A DNA stretch of 64,000 bases from Fluviirhizobium alvei. GTDB taxonomy: Bacteria > Pseudomonadota > Alphaproteobacteria > Rhizobiales > Rhizobiaceae. The translations under genes and the position numbers were made by a program. Under the pieces are notes generated by a model. That model was not told where the DNA came from. It did no database searches and saw nothing but the letters and a program-made list of their open reading frames with translations. Below, piece after piece: positions 9,925 to 20,098 of the stretch (positions within the stretch are counted from its first letter, which is position 1; each line of letters starts with the position of its first letter). The stretch is from positions 152,963 through 216,962 of the forward strand of contig NZ_JAUOZU010000012.1 of NCBI RefSeq assembly GCF_030551875.1, read 5' to 3'.

Positions 9925-10983
9925 ATGCGGATCATCGTTACCGGCGGAGCCGGCTTCATCGGGTCGGCCCTCGTGCGCCATCTTGTGCTGACGGAAGGTT
10001 GCGAAGTTCTGACGCTCGACAAGCTGACCTATGCCGGAAATCTTGCGAATCTTGCGCCCCTTGAAGGTCATGCGAACCATCGGTTTCTGCAGGCCGATAT
10101 CTGCGATGGCGCTGTCGTGCGCGATGCTTTCGCGCAATTCCGCCCCGACCGGATCTATCATCTGGCGGCAGAAAGCCATGTCGACCGTTCCATCACCGGT
10201 GCGGCCGATTTCATCCACACCAATGTGATCGGAACCTTCACGCTTCTCGAGGCGGCGCGTGGTTACTGGGATTCGCTACCGGCAGAAGACAAGGCGAGCT
10301 TCCGCTTTCTCCACGTCTCGACGGACGAGGTCTATGGTTCGCTTGGTGCCACCGGCCTATTCACCGAGACGACGCCTTACGATCCCTCATCACCCTATTC
10401 CGCATCGAAGGCGGCTTCCGATCATCTCGCGATTGCCTGGGGCCGCACCTATGGTCTGCCGACGATCGTTTCCAACTGCTCCAACAATTACGGACCCTAT
10501 CATTTTCCGGAAAAACTCATTCCGCTCGTCATTCTCAATGCGCTGCATGGCAAACCACTGCCGGTCTATGGCGACGGATCGAATATCCGTGACTGGCTCT
10601 ATGTCGAGGATCATGCCAAGGCGCTGCATCTTATCGCCAGCCGCGGTCGACTGGGCGAGACCTACAATGTCGGCGGCCGCAACGAACGCCGCAACATCGA
10701 TGTGGTGACGACAATCTGCGCTATACTGGACCGTCTCGCACCGAAGAACCATCCGCATGCCGATCTCATCACCTATGTAACGGACCGGCCGGGCCATGAT
10801 GCGCGCTATGCCATCGACGCGACCAAGCTCGAGACGGAGCTCGGCTGGCGAGCGGAGGAGACCTTCGAGACCGGCATCGAGAAAACCGTCGCCTGGTACC
10901 TCGAAAACGAGGCCTGGTGGCGGCCGCTTCGCGATCGGGTCTATTCCGGCGAGCGCCTCGGCGTGCTGACACCGGAGAAATGA
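9925..10983 (+). CDS. rfbB: dTDP-glucose 4,6-dehydratase
   Basis: A 352-residue extended short-chain dehydrogenase (RmlB) that converts dTDP-glucose to dTDP-4-keto-6-deoxyglucose with bound NAD. The Rossmann motif GGAGFIGS is at the N-terminus, [11 protein letters not shown] follows, and the catalytic Tyr-X3-Lys is in [10 protein letters not shown]. The ATG at 9925 has AGAAGGA upstream. The stop overlaps an ATG of the next frame by 4 bases. No glucose-1-phosphate thymidylyltransferase gene (rfbA) adjoins, so the first pathway step must be encoded elsewhere. Confidence 0.96.
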   Translation: MRIIVTGGAGFIGSALVRHLVLTEGCEVLTLDKLTYAGNLANLAPLEGHANHRFLQADICDGAVVRDAFAQFRPDRIYHLAAESHVDRSITGAADFIHTNVIGTFTLLEAARGYWDSLPAEDKASFRFLHVSTDEVYGSLGATGLFTETTPYDPSSPYSASKAASDHLAIAWGRTYGLPTIVSNCSNNYGPYHFPEKLIPLVILNALHGKPLPVYGDGSNIRDWLYVEDHAKALHLIASRGRLGETYNVGGRNERRNIDVVTTICAILDRLAPKNHPHADLITYVTDRPGHDARYAIDATKLETELGWRAEETFETGIEKTVAWYLENEAWWRPLRDRVYSGERLGVLTPEK

Positions 10984-10985
10984 TC

Positions 10986-11894
10986 ATGCGCATCGTCGTT
11001 ACGGGAAAGAGCGGCCAGGTCGTTACGGCCCTCATCGAGCGCGGTCCCGCGGCCGGTGCGGAGATCCTGCCGATCGGTCGACCAGAACTCGATCTTGCCG
11101 ATCCCGAAAACGCCTTCGAACTGCTGGCTGCACTAGCCCCGGACGTGATCGTCTCTGCCGCCGCCTATACGGCGGTCGACAAGGCCGAAAGCGAGGCAGA
11201 GCTTGCATATGCAGTCAACGCCCGGGGTCCGGAAGGGATTGCGGCGGCCGCGGCCCGCCTCAACGTGCCGGTCATTCACATCTCGACCGACTATGTGTTC
11301 GATGGCAGCAAGACCTCGCCCTGGCTGGAAGATGACAAGGTGGCGCCACTCGGCGTCTATGGCGCATCAAAGCTCGCCGGCGAGGCTGCCGTGCTCGCAT
11401 CCGGTGCTCGGGCGGTCATCTTGCGCACGGCCTGGGTCTATGCCCCTTTCGGCGCCAACTTCGCCCGAACCATGTTGCGTCTGGCGGAAAATCGCGATGA
11501 AGTCGGCGTGGTCGCCGACCAGATTGGCGCGCCCACCTCGGCGCTCGATATTGCCGATGCCATTCTGAAGGTGGCGCGCAACCTCGCCGACCACAAGGAC
11601 GATCCGAAGCTCGAAGGCATCTTCCATCTTGGCGCGAGCGGACCGGATGCTTCCTGGGCAGATTTCGCCGAGGCGGTCTTCTCGGGGCTGGCAGAGCGCG
11701 GCGGCAAGCGGGTCCATGTAAAGCGCATTGGGACTGTCGACTATCCGACGCCGGCGCAGCGGCCCCACTATTCCCGGCTCTCCACCGAAAAGCTCGCGCG
11801 GGTCCATGCTGTCACGCTGCCAGACTGGCGCGATGCGCTTTCTGTTATCCTCGATCGTCTGGTTGGCCCAGCCTCCATGCGACGCGATGACTGA
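10986..11894 (+). CDS. rfbD: dTDP-4-dehydrorhamnose reductase
   Basis: A 302-residue reductase (RmlD) that makes dTDP-L-rhamnose from the RmlC product with NAD(P)H. Signs are the N-terminal GKSGQV nucleotide loop, ISTDYVFDG, and the YGASKLAGE catalytic Tyr/Lys motif. Two in-frame ATGs are possible: 10980, which overlaps the rfbB stop (ATGA), and 10986, which is spaced 8 bases from GGAG and begins directly with MRIVVTG. I prefer 10986, but both are reasonable. Last gene of the rhamnose unit. Confidence 0.93.
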   Translation: MRIVVTGKSGQVVTALIERGPAAGAEILPIGRPELDLADPENAFELLAALAPDVIVSAAAYTAVDKAESEAELAYAVNARGPEGIAAAAARLNVPVIHISTDYVFDGSKTSPWLEDDKVAPLGVYGASKLAGEAAVLASGARAVILRTAWVYAPFGANFARTMLRLAENRDEVGVVADQIGAPTSALDIADAILKVARNLADHKDDPKLEGIFHLGASGPDASWADFAEAVFSGLAERGGKRVHVKRIGTVDYPTPAQRPHYSRLSTEKLARVHAVTLPDWRDALSVILDRLVGPASMRRDD

Positions 11895-11954
11895 CCCACT
11901 GGATTTGGCAGTCGCGCGGCCTATATCCTGAGCATCGAACAAAGGAGATACCGC

Positions 11955-12704
11955 TTGCTGAATACTATGCGTCACGCCCATCGCTTCGTCTGGAACAGGC
12001 TCGGCCGCTACGAGCCAATCGCCTATCTGACAGTGGGGCTGATTGCGGCGGGTGCATTCCTCGCCCTGATGCTGGTTTCGGAAATCAACGAGGGCGATAC
12101 GCGTGCCTTCGATGAAGCCATTCTCCTCAGCCTGCGGCAGGCCGGCGATCTGGCAACCCCGATCGGTCCTGCCTGGCTTGCGCATGCCTTTAACGATATC
12201 ACCGCACTGGGTGGGACGACGGTGCTGACATTGCTCACGACCTTCGTCGTTCTATACCTGCTCGTTATCCGTCAGCGGCCGGCGGCGCTTTTCGTTCTTC
12301 TATCCATTCTGGGCGGCTGGGGTCTCAGCACCTTCCTGAAAATCAGCGTGGCGAGGGCGCGGCCGGATGTCGTGCCGCATCTCGTTGATGTCCATGACAT
12401 GAGCTTCCCAAGCGGGCATGCCATGGTTTCGGCCGTGACCTACCTGACACTCGCAGCCTTATTGTCGCGCAGCCAGGAATCGATGAAGCTGCGGATCTTT
12501 TTCATGGCGTCCGCCACGATCCTGACGCTGCTCATCGGCACGAGCCGGGTGTTTCTCGGCGTCCATTTCCCGACCGATGTAATCGGTGGCTGGCTTTTGG
12601 GCACGTCCTGGGCGAGCTTCTGCTGGCTGCTGTCGCGTTATCTTTTGCCTGCTGTCCAGAAAGATGGGGTCAGCGTAACGAAAGCGGCCGACGGGACCGG
12701 CTGA
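11955..12704 (+). CDS. PAP2-superfamily membrane phosphatase
   Basis: A 249-residue integral membrane protein of about six helices with the full phosphatidic-acid-phosphatase triad: KISVARARP (129-137), SFPSGH (150-155, His155) and SRVFLGVHFPTD (197-208, His204 and Asp208). Such enzymes remove phosphate from lipid phosphates such as phosphatidate or undecaprenyl pyrophosphate on the outer face of the inner membrane. The start is probably the TTG at 11955, eight bases after AAGGAG; the first ATG (11967) is too far from that site. It follows the rhamnose genes on the same strand, so recycling of polysaccharide lipid carrier is a plausible but unproven role. Confidence 0.85.
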   Translation: MLNTMRHAHRFVWNRLGRYEPIAYLTVGLIAAGAFLALMLVSEINEGDTRAFDEAILLSLRQAGDLATPIGPAWLAHAFNDITALGGTTVLTLLTTFVVLYLLVIRQRPAALFVLLSILGGWGLSTFLKISVARARPDVVPHLVDVHDMSFPSGHAMVSAVTYLTLAALLSRSQESMKLRIFFMASATILTLLIGTSRVFLGVHFPTDVIGGWLLGTSWASFCWLLSRYLLPAVQKDGVSVTKAADGTG

Positions 12705-12714
12705 CAGGCAGAAT

Positions 12715-14253
12715 TCAAAGTACCCGGCTATCGGGAATGACGAGGCAGAAGCAGGTCCCGCGCGTAGCTTTTTCCACCAAGCGAATGCTGCCGCCGTGGG
12801 CCTCGATCAATTCCCGCGCGATCGCCAGGCCGAGACCGGTACCGCCCGACCGGGCCGAACCGCGAAAGGCCGCAAACAGATTGTCCTTGGCTTTCTGCGG
12901 CATGCCGGGACCCGTATCGTCAACGTTGATCAACACCAGATGCCCCTGCCGTTCGGCCGAGATCTCAAGGCGGCGCGGCTGTTCCGTCTGGCCTTCGAGC
13001 GCCTGGCTGGAATTCCGGCAGAGATTGTAGATCACCCGGAACAACTGTTCCGGGTCCGCATCGACAGCCAGCTTGCGATCGACAGTGACGACGAACTCGA
13101 TATCGGTTCCGCCAAGGCCGAGGATTTCGCCGACATCCTCGATCAGCGGGCTCAACAGGACCATGGACCGGCGCGGTGCCGTCTCTGACGCTCGGCCGTA
13201 AGACAGGACCTCCGTGGAATAGCCGATCGCGCGGCCAAGCGTCCGCACCAGTTTTGTCGAGAGGCCACGCACGACATTGTCATCGATATCGGCTAGCCTG
13301 TCCGACATCAGTTGCGCTGAAGACAGGATGTTACGCATGTCGTGATTGATCTTCGACACCGCCAGGCCCAGATCGGCGAGGTTCTTCTGCTGCCGGATGG
13401 TCTTCTGCAGATCGCGCTGCATCAGGGCCAGGTGACGGGCGGCAAAGGCCAGTTCGTCGCTGCCTCGCGGTGCGGCCATCACGGCCGAAGCATTGGACGG
13501 ATCCGCGGCAAAGGCCTGCATCGATGCCGTCATACGGCTGACGGGCCGGATCAGAATGCGGTTGATGGCAAAGAAGATCAATGCAGCGGTGATGAGCGAT
13601 ATGATGATCGACACAAGAAGGATCTCGCGGCAATAGACGAACATGGCATGCCGAAGCTCGGCATCCTGCATCACGAGTTCGATTTCCATTTCCGACTCGC
13701 CGATCCGTCCCCGCACGCTGAAGACATCGTTGCCGCCGAAAATTAGCGTGTGAAAAGCGTCACGCGCGGCGGCCCAGAAGCCGGTCTCGGAAAGGTCATA
13801 TTGCGCATTGACCATCGGCGGCATCTCCGACACCACGATCATGCGGGTGATATCCTGCTTATGCAGCGCAATCGCCATCGTCCCGGTCGCCATCAAGGTA
13901 CTTTCCTGCAGGGGGCGCGGCAGATCCACCTGCGGCAGGCCATCGATGACGATCGCCGCAGCCGCAGCGGTGTTGAGGCGATCCCTCAGCCAGGCAAGGC
14001 GCATGTTGGTGACAGATGGCACGAAGATGAGAATTTCGGCCAGCATGACGAAGACGACAGTCATTGCGAGGATCTTGGTGGACAGTCGCGACGTTACCGG
14101 CACGGCAGCAATGCCAGTGGCTGCCGGTTCGTTCGATGACTGTGAGACGTCGGTCAAGATACACTCCGCGTTCGACTGTTGCGATTCACCTGCAACGGTT
14201 CGGAACTTCACTTTCATTCGGTAGCGCGAATATGTCCAAAGGGCAATTTCCAC
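12715..14253 (-). CDS. Membrane sensor histidine kinase with HAMP domain
   Basis: About 512 residues. Two membrane segments (about 60-80 and 215-235) flank a periplasmic sensor region with no domain I recognise. A HAMP-like linker follows, then a phospho-acceptor His in KINHDMRNIL and an HATPase domain with NSSQAL (N-box), DDTGPGM and SGGTGLGLAI. No response regulator gene adjoins, so this is an orphan kinase. The start is uncertain: GTG 14253 has AAAGG upstream, and ATG 14217 is a shorter option without one. It is convergent with the PAP2 gene and divergent from rpmH. Confidence 0.85.
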   Translation of the reverse strand: MEIALWTYSRYRMKVKFRTVAGESQQSNAECILTDVSQSSNEPAATGIAAVPVTSRLSTKILAMTVVFVMLAEILIFVPSVTNMRLAWLRDRLNTAAAAAIVIDGLPQVDLPRPLQESTLMATGTMAIALHKQDITRMIVVSEMPPMVNAQYDLSETGFWAAARDAFHTLIFGGNDVFSVRGRIGESEMEIELVMQDAELRHAMFVYCREILLVSIIISLITAALIFFAINRILIRPVSRMTASMQAFAADPSNASAVMAAPRGSDELAFAARHLALMQRDLQKTIRQQKNLADLGLAVSKINHDMRNILSSAQLMSDRLADIDDNVVRGLSTKLVRTLGRAIGYSTEVLSYGRASETAPRRSMVLLSPLIEDVGEILGLGGTDIEFVVTVDRKLAVDADPEQLFRVIYNLCRNSSQALEGQTEQPRRLEISAERQGHLVLINVDDTGPGMPQKAKDNLFAAFRGSARSGGTGLGLAIARELIEAHGGSIRLVEKATRGTCFCLVIPDSRVL

Positions 14254-14303
14254 AATAGCCTTTCAGCCTTTCCGACGCGCAACATGCTGGCTCAGAGGCG
14301 TTC

Positions 14304-14332
14304 TTGACTTTCCGGACCCACCCCCCTATAAG
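14304..14332 (+). promoter_or_regulatory. Sigma-70 type promoter of the rpmH-rnpA-yidC unit
   Basis: TTGACT (14304-14309) and TATAAG (14327-14332) are separated by 17 bases, close to the consensus. It stands 106 bases before the rpmH start and points into it. This is the clearest promoter in the window. Confidence 0.75.
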
Positions 14333-14437
14333 CCCGGCCACGTTCGACAGGAACTCCGTTCGGCGGCGAAAGCTGTGTCGTTCGAAAACCCAAACACGCT
14401 CATCCAAGAAGGGCCGCACTCCGCGGTAATTAAATAA

Positions 14438-14578
14438 ATGGCTACCAAGCGTACCTACCAACCTTCCAAGCTTGTTCGCAAGCGCCGCCACGGCTTCCGT
14501 GCGCGTCTCGCAACCAAGGGCGGCCGCAAGGTCCTTTCCGCTCGCCGCAACCGTGGTCGCAAGCGCCTGTCCGCCTAA
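14438..14578 (+). CDS. rpmH: Ribosomal protein bL34
   Basis: A 46-residue, very basic protein of the large ribosomal subunit. It begins [20 protein letters not shown] and continues with the conserved [15 protein letters not shown] block and the terminal GRKRLSA, which is diagnostic of L34. There is no good ribosome-binding site next to the ATG, which is not unusual for this gene. It is followed after 20 bases by rnpA, the near-universal bacterial arrangement. Confidence 0.97.
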   Translation: MATKRTYQPSKLVRKRRHGFRARLATKGGRKVLSARRNRGRKRLSA

Positions 14579-14598
14579 AACCTTCGATCCGAAGGACC

Positions 14599-14994
14599 AT
14601 GACGGAAAATCAAAAAGACATGACTGCCGGTCGGCTCAAGAGCCGGCCGGAGTTTTTGCGTGTTCGGGAAGGCGAAAGGCGGCGTGGCCCCTTTTTCATT
14701 CTCGAGGTTCTGGATCGCAAGGACGCGCCCCTGCCACCGCGCGCCGGCTTCACGGTGACCAAGAAGCAGGGCAATGCCGTCGAGCGCAACCGAATGCGTC
14801 GCCGGTTCAAGGAAGCGGTCCGGCATGCGGGACAGTTTGCAATGGCGCCCGGCCATGACTATGTGATCGTCGCGCATCGCGATGCGTTGACGGTATCTTT
14901 CGACGAATTGACAAAAGCGCTGGTGGAACGCATTGCAAGCCGGCAGAAATCCAAGGGACGGACATCGGGAAAAAGTGATGGAAAAAAACCGTAA
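14599..14994 (+). CDS. rnpA: Ribonuclease P protein component
   Basis: A 131-residue basic protein that joins the catalytic RNase P RNA to remove tRNA 5' leaders. The family RNR signature is visible in [18 protein letters not shown] (about 56-73), and the FTVTKKQG strand precedes it. GAAGGA precedes the ATG. The C-terminal 17 bases overlap the yidC start. The RNA subunit gene is not in this window. Confidence 0.96.
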   Translation: MTENQKDMTAGRLKSRPEFLRVREGERRRGPFFILEVLDRKDAPLPPRAGFTVTKKQGNAVERNRMRRRFKEAVRHAGQFAMAPGHDYVIVAHRDALTVSFDELTKALVERIASRQKSKGRTSGKSDGKKP

Positions 14995-16756
14995 CTATTA
15001 TATCGCGATCGTCTTTTCCGTGTTGATCGTTTTCGTCTGGCAGTTCTTCTATATGGGCCCGAAGATGGAGGCCGAGCGTCAGCGCGAAGCTGCCCAGCAG
15101 GCCGAACTCGCCAAGACCAAGAAGGCCGAACAGCCCGCAGCGGATATTGCGGCGGCCCCGGTACCGGGCATGGATGGCGCGGCGGTTGCCGTCATCAATC
15201 GCGACCAGGCGCTTGCCGAAGTGCCGCGCGTGACGATCGATACGCCTGCGCTCACCGGCTCCATCAATCTGATCGGCGCCCGCCTTGATGATCTCAAGTT
15301 AAAGAATTATCGCGAGACGATCGACAAGACGAGCCCGATCATCACGCTCTTCAGCCCCGGCAACACCAAGGACGGCTATTTCGTCGAACTCGGCTTCACC
15401 GGCGCCGCAGGCTCGGTGCCGAACAGCAAGACGCAATGGTCGGTCGAGGGCAATTCGAAGCTGACCGCCGATACACCAGTCACGCTGGTTTATACGAATG
15501 AGGCCGGCTCGGTCTTCACGCGCAAGATCTCGGTGGACAAGGATTACATGTTCACCGTCGAGGACTCGGTGAAGAACAGTTCGGCACAGCCGCTGGCATT
15601 GGCGCCCTATGGCCGCGTCGTTCGCTACAACCAGCCGACCCATGCTTCTGCCTGGGTTCTGCATGAGGGCTATATCGGCGTCATGGACGGCAACCTGAAG
15701 GAAGAGACCTTCGCTGATGCTTCGGAAGAGCCCTTCAAATTCGAGGCCACCAATGCTGGCTGGCTCGGGATCACGGACAAGTACTGGGCGGCGGCAATCG
15801 TTCCGCAGCCGGGCGCAGCATTTACATCGAACTTCTCGCATGTAACCAAGGGCCAACCGCTCTTCCAGGCTGACTATCGCACCAACGCCGCCGACACGAT
15901 CGCTGCAGGCGAATCCAAGTCGTTCAAGACCCTCGTCTTCGCCGGTGCCAAGCAGGTTCCTCTCGTAGAAGCCTATGGCGAAAAGAACGGCATCGAAAGC
16001 TTCGACAAGCTGATCGATTGGGGCTGGTTCTACTTCTTCACCAAGCCGATGTTCTACCTGATGGACTGGCTGTTCCGCTATTTCGGCAATTTCGGTCTCG
16101 CCATCCTCGGCACCACCGTTATCGTGAAGTTGCTGTTCTTCCCGATCGCCAATCGCCAGTATGCGTCCATGGCCAAGATGAAGACGCTGCAGCCGAAGAT
16201 GGAAGAACTGAAAGCCAAGTTCGGCGACGACCGGATGGGCCTTCAGACGGCCATGATGCAGCTCTACAAGGAAGAGAAGGTCAATCCGCTTGCCGGCTGC
16301 TGGCCGATCCTGTTGCAGATCCCGGTCTTCTTCGCGCTCTACAAGGTCATCTATGTGACCATCGAAATGCGGCATGCGCCGTTCTTCGGCTGGATCCAGG
16401 ATCTTTCGGCTCCCGATCCGACGACGCTCTTCAACCTGTTCGGTCTCATTCCGTGGGATCCGCCGCAGGCGCTGATGCTGGGCGTCTGGCCGATCATCAT
16501 GGGCATCACCATGTTCGTGCAGATGCGCATGAACCCGACCCCGCCCGATCCGACCCAGGCTATGATTTTCAACTGGATGCCGCTGATCTTCACCTTCATG
16601 CTGGGTTCGTTCCCCGCTGGCCTTGTCATCTACTGGGCCTGGAACAACACGCTGTCGGTCCTCCAGCAGGGCATCATCATGAAGCGTCATGGCGTCAAGA
16701 TCGAGCTCTTTGACAATCTGAAGAACCTGTTCAAGCGCAAGCCATCATCCGCCTGA
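14978..16756 (+). CDS. yidC: Membrane protein insertase YidC
   Basis: A 592-residue inner-membrane insertase and chaperone that works alone or with SecYEG. It has an N-terminal signal-anchor ([19 protein letters not shown]), a Gly/Ala/Lys-rich linker, a large periplasmic beta domain (about 70-350) and a C-terminal five-helix core with a [14 protein letters not shown] cytoplasmic loop and a [19 protein letters not shown] helix. I chose ATG 14978 (MEKNRN), which overlaps rnpA by 17 bases; the longer frame lacks family similarity. In many alphaproteobacteria yihA follows directly; here two unrelated genes intervene. Confidence 0.96.
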   Translation: MEKNRNYYIAIVFSVLIVFVWQFFYMGPKMEAERQREAAQQAELAKTKKAEQPAADIAAAPVPGMDGAAVAVINRDQALAEVPRVTIDTPALTGSINLIGARLDDLKLKNYRETIDKTSPIITLFSPGNTKDGYFVELGFTGAAGSVPNSKTQWSVEGNSKLTADTPVTLVYTNEAGSVFTRKISVDKDYMFTVEDSVKNSSAQPLALAPYGRVVRYNQPTHASAWVLHEGYIGVMDGNLKEETFADASEEPFKFEATNAGWLGITDKYWAAAIVPQPGAAFTSNFSHVTKGQPLFQADYRTNAADTIAAGESKSFKTLVFAGAKQVPLVEAYGEKNGIESFDKLIDWGWFYFFTKPMFYLMDWLFRYFGNFGLAILGTTVIVKLLFFPIANRQYASMAKMKTLQPKMEELKAKFGDDRMGLQTAMMQLYKEEKVNPLAGCWPILLQIPVFFALYKVIYVTIEMRHAPFFGWIQDLSAPDPTTLFNLFGLIPWDPPQALMLGVWPIIMGITMFVQMRMNPTPPDPTQAMIFNWMPLIFTFMLGSFPAGLVIYWAWNNTLSVLQQGIIMKRHGVKIELFDNLKNLFKRKPSSA

Positions 16757-16784
16757 ATGGATCGTCAGGATATTTCATGAATGA

Positions 16785-16809
16785 CGGATGTCGCTTTTGG
16801 CGGCATCCG
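16785..16809 (+). terminator. Hairpin after yidC
   Basis: Arms CGGATGTCGC and GCGGCATCCG (ten pairs with one G-U) enclose TTTTG, 29 bases after the yidC stop. No U-run follows, so it is either a weak terminator or an mRNA-stabilising 3' end. Confidence 0.5.
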
Positions 16810-16886
16810 GCCTTACAAAATAACCTATATCTAGTGACCAAGGCTTTCCGGACCATCCGGGGAGCCTTTGTCTTTGGGGGGACCGG

Positions 16887-17858
16887 ATGGACAAGGCGGG
16901 CGCAAACACAGCTCTTTCCCACGAGAGGCTCGGCGCAACGCTTGTTTTCCTCTCAGCGGTCATCTGGAGCTTCGGTGGGGCGATTGCGCGCTTCCTGACG
17001 ATTTCCGACAGCTGGACGATTGTCTTCTGGCGGGCTCTGTTTGCAGGCCTCTTCCTGCTCGGCTTCCTTCTGCTGCGCGATGGGCCGCGCAAGACCTTCG
17101 CACTTTACCGCACGATGGGCATTCCCGGCCTCCTCGTCGCCTTTGGCTTTGCCACCGCCTCGACCTGCTTTGTCATTGCGATCAGCTATACGACGGTCGC
17201 CAATGTGGTGCTTATCCAGGCTGGCATTCCGCTCATTGCTGCGCTGATGGCCTGGATCCTGTTTCGCGAACGCATCGCGCCCTCGACCTGGATCGCGATT
17301 GGAGCCGTGATCATCGGCGTCGCGATCATGGTGCTCGGTGCGCCACTTTTTTCCGGCGGAGCGCTGAGCGAACCGAATACCGCTGCAGCAAGCACCTATC
17401 CGAATGCCTGGATCGGCAACCTGCTGGCTCTGACGATCGCCATCGTCTTTGCCATGACGACAGTCGTGACACGTCGTTTTCCCAATGTCCGGCAAACGCC
17501 CGGCGCATCAGCTGGCTGTTTTGCGGCAGCCCTCTTTGCCGCCAGCCAGGCCGGGAGCCTGTCGGTTACGACCGGAGAACTCGGAATTCTCTTCGTGTTC
17601 GGCGCCCTCAATCTCGGGTTAGGCATGGCGCTCTTCGTCACCGGTGCCCGGCTGATCCCGTCCGCCTTCGCCGCTCTTTTAGGCACGGCCGAGACCGTTC
17701 TCGGACCTGTTTGGGTCGCGATCATCCACGGAGAAATTCCCGGGATCGAAACGATGGTTGGAGGCGGCATCGTACTTGCAGCCCTGATTGCCTATCTTGC
17801 GTCGACACTCCGCAAGACGGCACCTGCGCTTTCAGGCCAGCAATCCCAAAAAGCGTAA
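16887..17858 (+). CDS. EamA/DMT-family permease
   Basis: A 323-residue inner-membrane protein with two EamA halves, about ten helices in total (first half about 17-150, second about 170-310). Each half starts with the usual small-residue-rich helix (SAVIWSFGGAIARF) and has the internal E-R turn (LFRERIAPSTW). Drug/metabolite transporters of this family mostly export amino acids or other metabolites; no substrate can be named. The ATG follows GGGGGGACCGG. It stands between yidC and a chemoreceptor gene, 104 bases before the latter. Confidence 0.85.
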   Translation: MDKAGANTALSHERLGATLVFLSAVIWSFGGAIARFLTISDSWTIVFWRALFAGLFLLGFLLLRDGPRKTFALYRTMGIPGLLVAFGFATASTCFVIAISYTTVANVVLIQAGIPLIAALMAWILFRERIAPSTWIAIGAVIIGVAIMVLGAPLFSGGALSEPNTAAASTYPNAWIGNLLALTIAIVFAMTTVVTRRFPNVRQTPGASAGCFAAALFAASQAGSLSVTTGELGILFVFGALNLGLGMALFVTGARLIPSAFAALLGTAETVLGPVWVAIIHGEIPGIETMVGGGIVLAALIAYLASTLRKTAPALSGQQSQKA

Positions 17859-17865
17859 CCATCGA

Positions 17866-17880
17866 TTAACCATATCTCAA
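17866..17880 (+). promoter_or_regulatory. CtrA-like half-matching site before the CZB receptor gene
   Basis: TTAA and TCAA are separated by 7 bases, one mismatch from the CtrA box TTAA-N7-TTAA, 83 bases ahead of the receptor start. An upstream copy of TAACCAT (about 17856) makes a short direct repeat. CtrA control of motility genes is known in alphaproteobacteria, but a single imperfect site is weak evidence. Confidence 0.25.
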
Positions 17881-17962
17881 CTAAAACTATCCTTAGGGCA
17901 GGCAGCCGTTGGGCGGCCTTCCCACGAATTTTACTTTTCAAATTGGAAGCTGGAGCTAATTC

Positions 17963-19306
17963 ATGAGTGCCAATGCCCTCCCCGAGCTTTTTGATGGAAC
18001 CGAGGCGGGCATGGACGAGATCCTGGCGATCATCGAACAGGCCGGCAGTGGCGATTATATGCGGCTTCCGACCGGTTCGGACCAACTGTCCAAGGGGCTA
18101 GCCCGCTTCATCGGCGATGTGCGCGACAAGGGGTCCATCTCCCTTTCGAATGTCGTCAACATCTCTGTTTCAATGACTGAGACCGCCGTGATGGCGGCAA
18201 ACCTGCTGCATTTCCTGCGCGGCGTCGACAATGAATCGCAATCGGTTGCGGCCGCTGCGGAAGAGATGGCATCGACCGCCACCGAAATCGGCAAATTCGG
18301 CGAGGCGATTGTCGGCAACACGAAGATCGCCAACGCCGCCGTCAAAGCGAGCGTGGAAGCGCTCGGCCAGTCGGATGCCCGCATGGGCGTGATCGCCGGC
18401 GCAGTGACCGAAACCTCGGAGCGGATTTCCTCCATTCAGGCGCTTGCCAACCGAATTGCCGAAATCTCCGACGGGATCAAAAAGATTTCCTCGCAGACAA
18501 ACCTTCTGGCCATTAATGCCGCAGTCGAAGCCGCCCGAGCGGGCGATGCCGGTCGCGGCTTTGCTGTGGTGGCAATCGAAGTGAAGGCGCTGTCGGATCG
18601 TACCGCCGCGGCGACCGTCGAAATCAGCCAGATCATCCAGGATCTGCGCGGCGGCATGAGCAAGATGGTCGAATCCATGGGCAACAGTTCTGCTGCCGTG
18701 GCCGAAGGGTCCAACGCGATGGCGAAACTGCGCCAGGCCGTCGGCGACGTCGATCGCAGCATTTCGGATGTCTCCGACAACGCAACCCATATTGCGGAGG
18801 CCCTGCGCCAACAGAAATCCGCCTCTATGGAAGTGGCGACGTCGATCGGACGTATTGCGGAACATTCTGCCGAATCCGCCGATGCGCTGATGCCGATCGT
18901 CGATGCGATGGACAGTGCGCAAGAGGCCATTTCGCAGCAGCTCAGCGTGCTGGCCACCTGCAACCTTCCCAACAAGATTATCCGTCTGGCGCAGTCCGAC
19001 CATGTCCTGTGGAAGAAGCGCCTCGCCAACATGGTCATCGGACGCGAGGGATTGAAGCCCAACGAACTGTCCGATCACCACAACTGCCGGCTCGGCAAAT
19101 GGTACTATCAGGTCACCGATCCGACCATCAAGGGACGGCAGGAATTTGCCCAGCTCGAGGAACCGCATGCAGCGGTCCATCGTCACGGCATCGAAGCCGC
19201 ACGCCTGTTCAACATGGGCGATCAGGCCGGAGCGCTGCGGGAAATCGCCAAGGTCAACCAGGCTTCTGAACAGGTTCTGGCGCTTCTCAAGCGTCTGGAG
19301 CGTTGA
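17963..19306 (+). CDS. Soluble methyl-accepting chemotaxis protein with C-terminal CZB zinc domain
   Basis: A 447-residue cytoplasmic chemoreceptor: no membrane segments, a short N-terminal region without a recognised sensor domain, and an intact signalling hairpin around [19 protein letters not shown] (about 177-195) with [10 protein letters not shown] after it. The C-terminal chemoreceptor zinc-binding domain carries all four expected ligands: His347 (DHVLW), Cys375 ([11 protein letters not shown]), His402 and His406 (PHAAVHRHG). In other bacteria CZB domains sense zinc, oxidants such as HOCl, or pH. GGAG lies upstream of the ATG. It stands alone among housekeeping genes, with the che operon 44 kb away. 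Confidence 0.9.
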   Translation: MSANALPELFDGTEAGMDEILAIIEQAGSGDYMRLPTGSDQLSKGLARFIGDVRDKGSISLSNVVNISVSMTETAVMAANLLHFLRGVDNESQSVAAAAEEMASTATEIGKFGEAIVGNTKIANAAVKASVEALGQSDARMGVIAGAVTETSERISSIQALANRIAEISDGIKKISSQTNLLAINAAVEAARAGDAGRGFAVVAIEVKALSDRTAAATVEISQIIQDLRGGMSKMVESMGNSSAAVAEGSNAMAKLRQAVGDVDRSISDVSDNATHIAEALRQQKSASMEVATSIGRIAEHSAESADALMPIVDAMDSAQEAISQQLSVLATCNLPNKIIRLAQSDHVLWKKRLANMVIGREGLKPNELSDHHNCRLGKWYYQVTDPTIKGRQEFAQLEEPHAAVHRHGIEAARLFNMGDQAGALREIAKVNQASEQVLALLKRLER

Positions 19307-19391
19307 GTTTCAGGCGCCTGGGCCTCTGCCCTTGACAGAACGCTGAAAAACCCGGATGCCCCTCGCTCAGGAAAATCCGGGACGACAGGCC

Positions 19392-20045
19392 ATGAGCAAC
19401 ACGCAGACCACCCTCGAGGCGGGCATTTTCAATCGACCGTGGATTTTCATTCGCGGCGTTCCATCGATGAAATTCCTGCCCCCGGCCGGCCCGGCGGAAA
19501 TCGCCTTTGCCGGTCGTTCCAATGTCGGCAAATCGTCGCTCATCAATGCGCTCGTTCAGCAGACGGGCCTTGCCCGCACCTCCAATACGCCCGGCCGGAC
19601 ACAGGAACTCAACTATTTCGTTCCCGATGGCTACAATGGTGACATGGGCGATCTGCCGCCGATCGCGCTCGTTGACATGCCAGGCTATGGCTATGCCGAA
19701 GCGCCGAAAGCCCAGGTCGATGCCTGGACGGCCCTGGTGTTCGATTACCTGCGCGGCCGGCCGACGCTGAAACGCGTCTATGTGCTGATCGACAGCCGCC
19801 ACGGCATCAAGAAGAACGATGAGGACGTGCTCAAGCTTCTCGACAAGGCCGCCGTTTCCTATCAGATCGTCCTGACCAAGACGGACAAGATCAAGCCGCC
19901 CGCCGTCGAAAAGCTTGTTCGCGATACGGCTGCACTGCTTGCAAAACACCCTGCCGCTTACCCGGAAATCCTCGCGACTTCGTCCGAGAAATCATCCGGG
20001 CTCGATGAGCTTCGCCAGGCAATCGTCACCGTCATCAACCAATAG
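19392..20045 (+). CDS. yihA: Ribosome-biogenesis GTPase YihA/EngB
   Basis: A 217-residue GTPase needed for large-subunit assembly. G1 is GRSNVGKS (41-48), the switch [11 protein letters not shown] follows, then DMPGYGYA (G3) and TKTDK (G4). I chose ATG 19392, which gives the usual length; the frame can be opened at 19356 without a better ribosome-binding site. It belongs to the yidC-yihA-argB neighbourhood of alphaproteobacteria, but is here separated from both partners by inserted genes. Confidence 0.95.
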   Translation: MSNTQTTLEAGIFNRPWIFIRGVPSMKFLPPAGPAEIAFAGRSNVGKSSLINALVQQTGLARTSNTPGRTQELNYFVPDGYNGDMGDLPPIALVDMPGYGYAEAPKAQVDAWTALVFDYLRGRPTLKRVYVLIDSRHGIKKNDEDVLKLLDKAAVSYQIVLTKTDKIKPPAVEKLVRDTAALLAKHPAAYPEILATSSEKSSGLDELRQAIVTVINQ

Positions 20046-20077
20046 GGCGCCCCGGCGAAAGCCGGAACGCCCCTTTT
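20045..20077 (+). terminator. Intrinsic terminator after yihA
   Basis: GGGCG...CCGGC, a GAAA tetraloop, then GCCGG...CGCCC, followed by CTTTT. It begins at the yihA stop codon and separates yihA from the convergent fasciclin gene. Confidence 0.7.
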
Positions 20078-20098
20078 GCTCGTTTTCGATGGAGCCGA

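Noticed and set aside
15299..16690. 463-residue open frame antisense to yidC
   Set aside because: It shadows yidC and is rich in His/Arg/Asp as expected for a complementary frame of a membrane protein gene.
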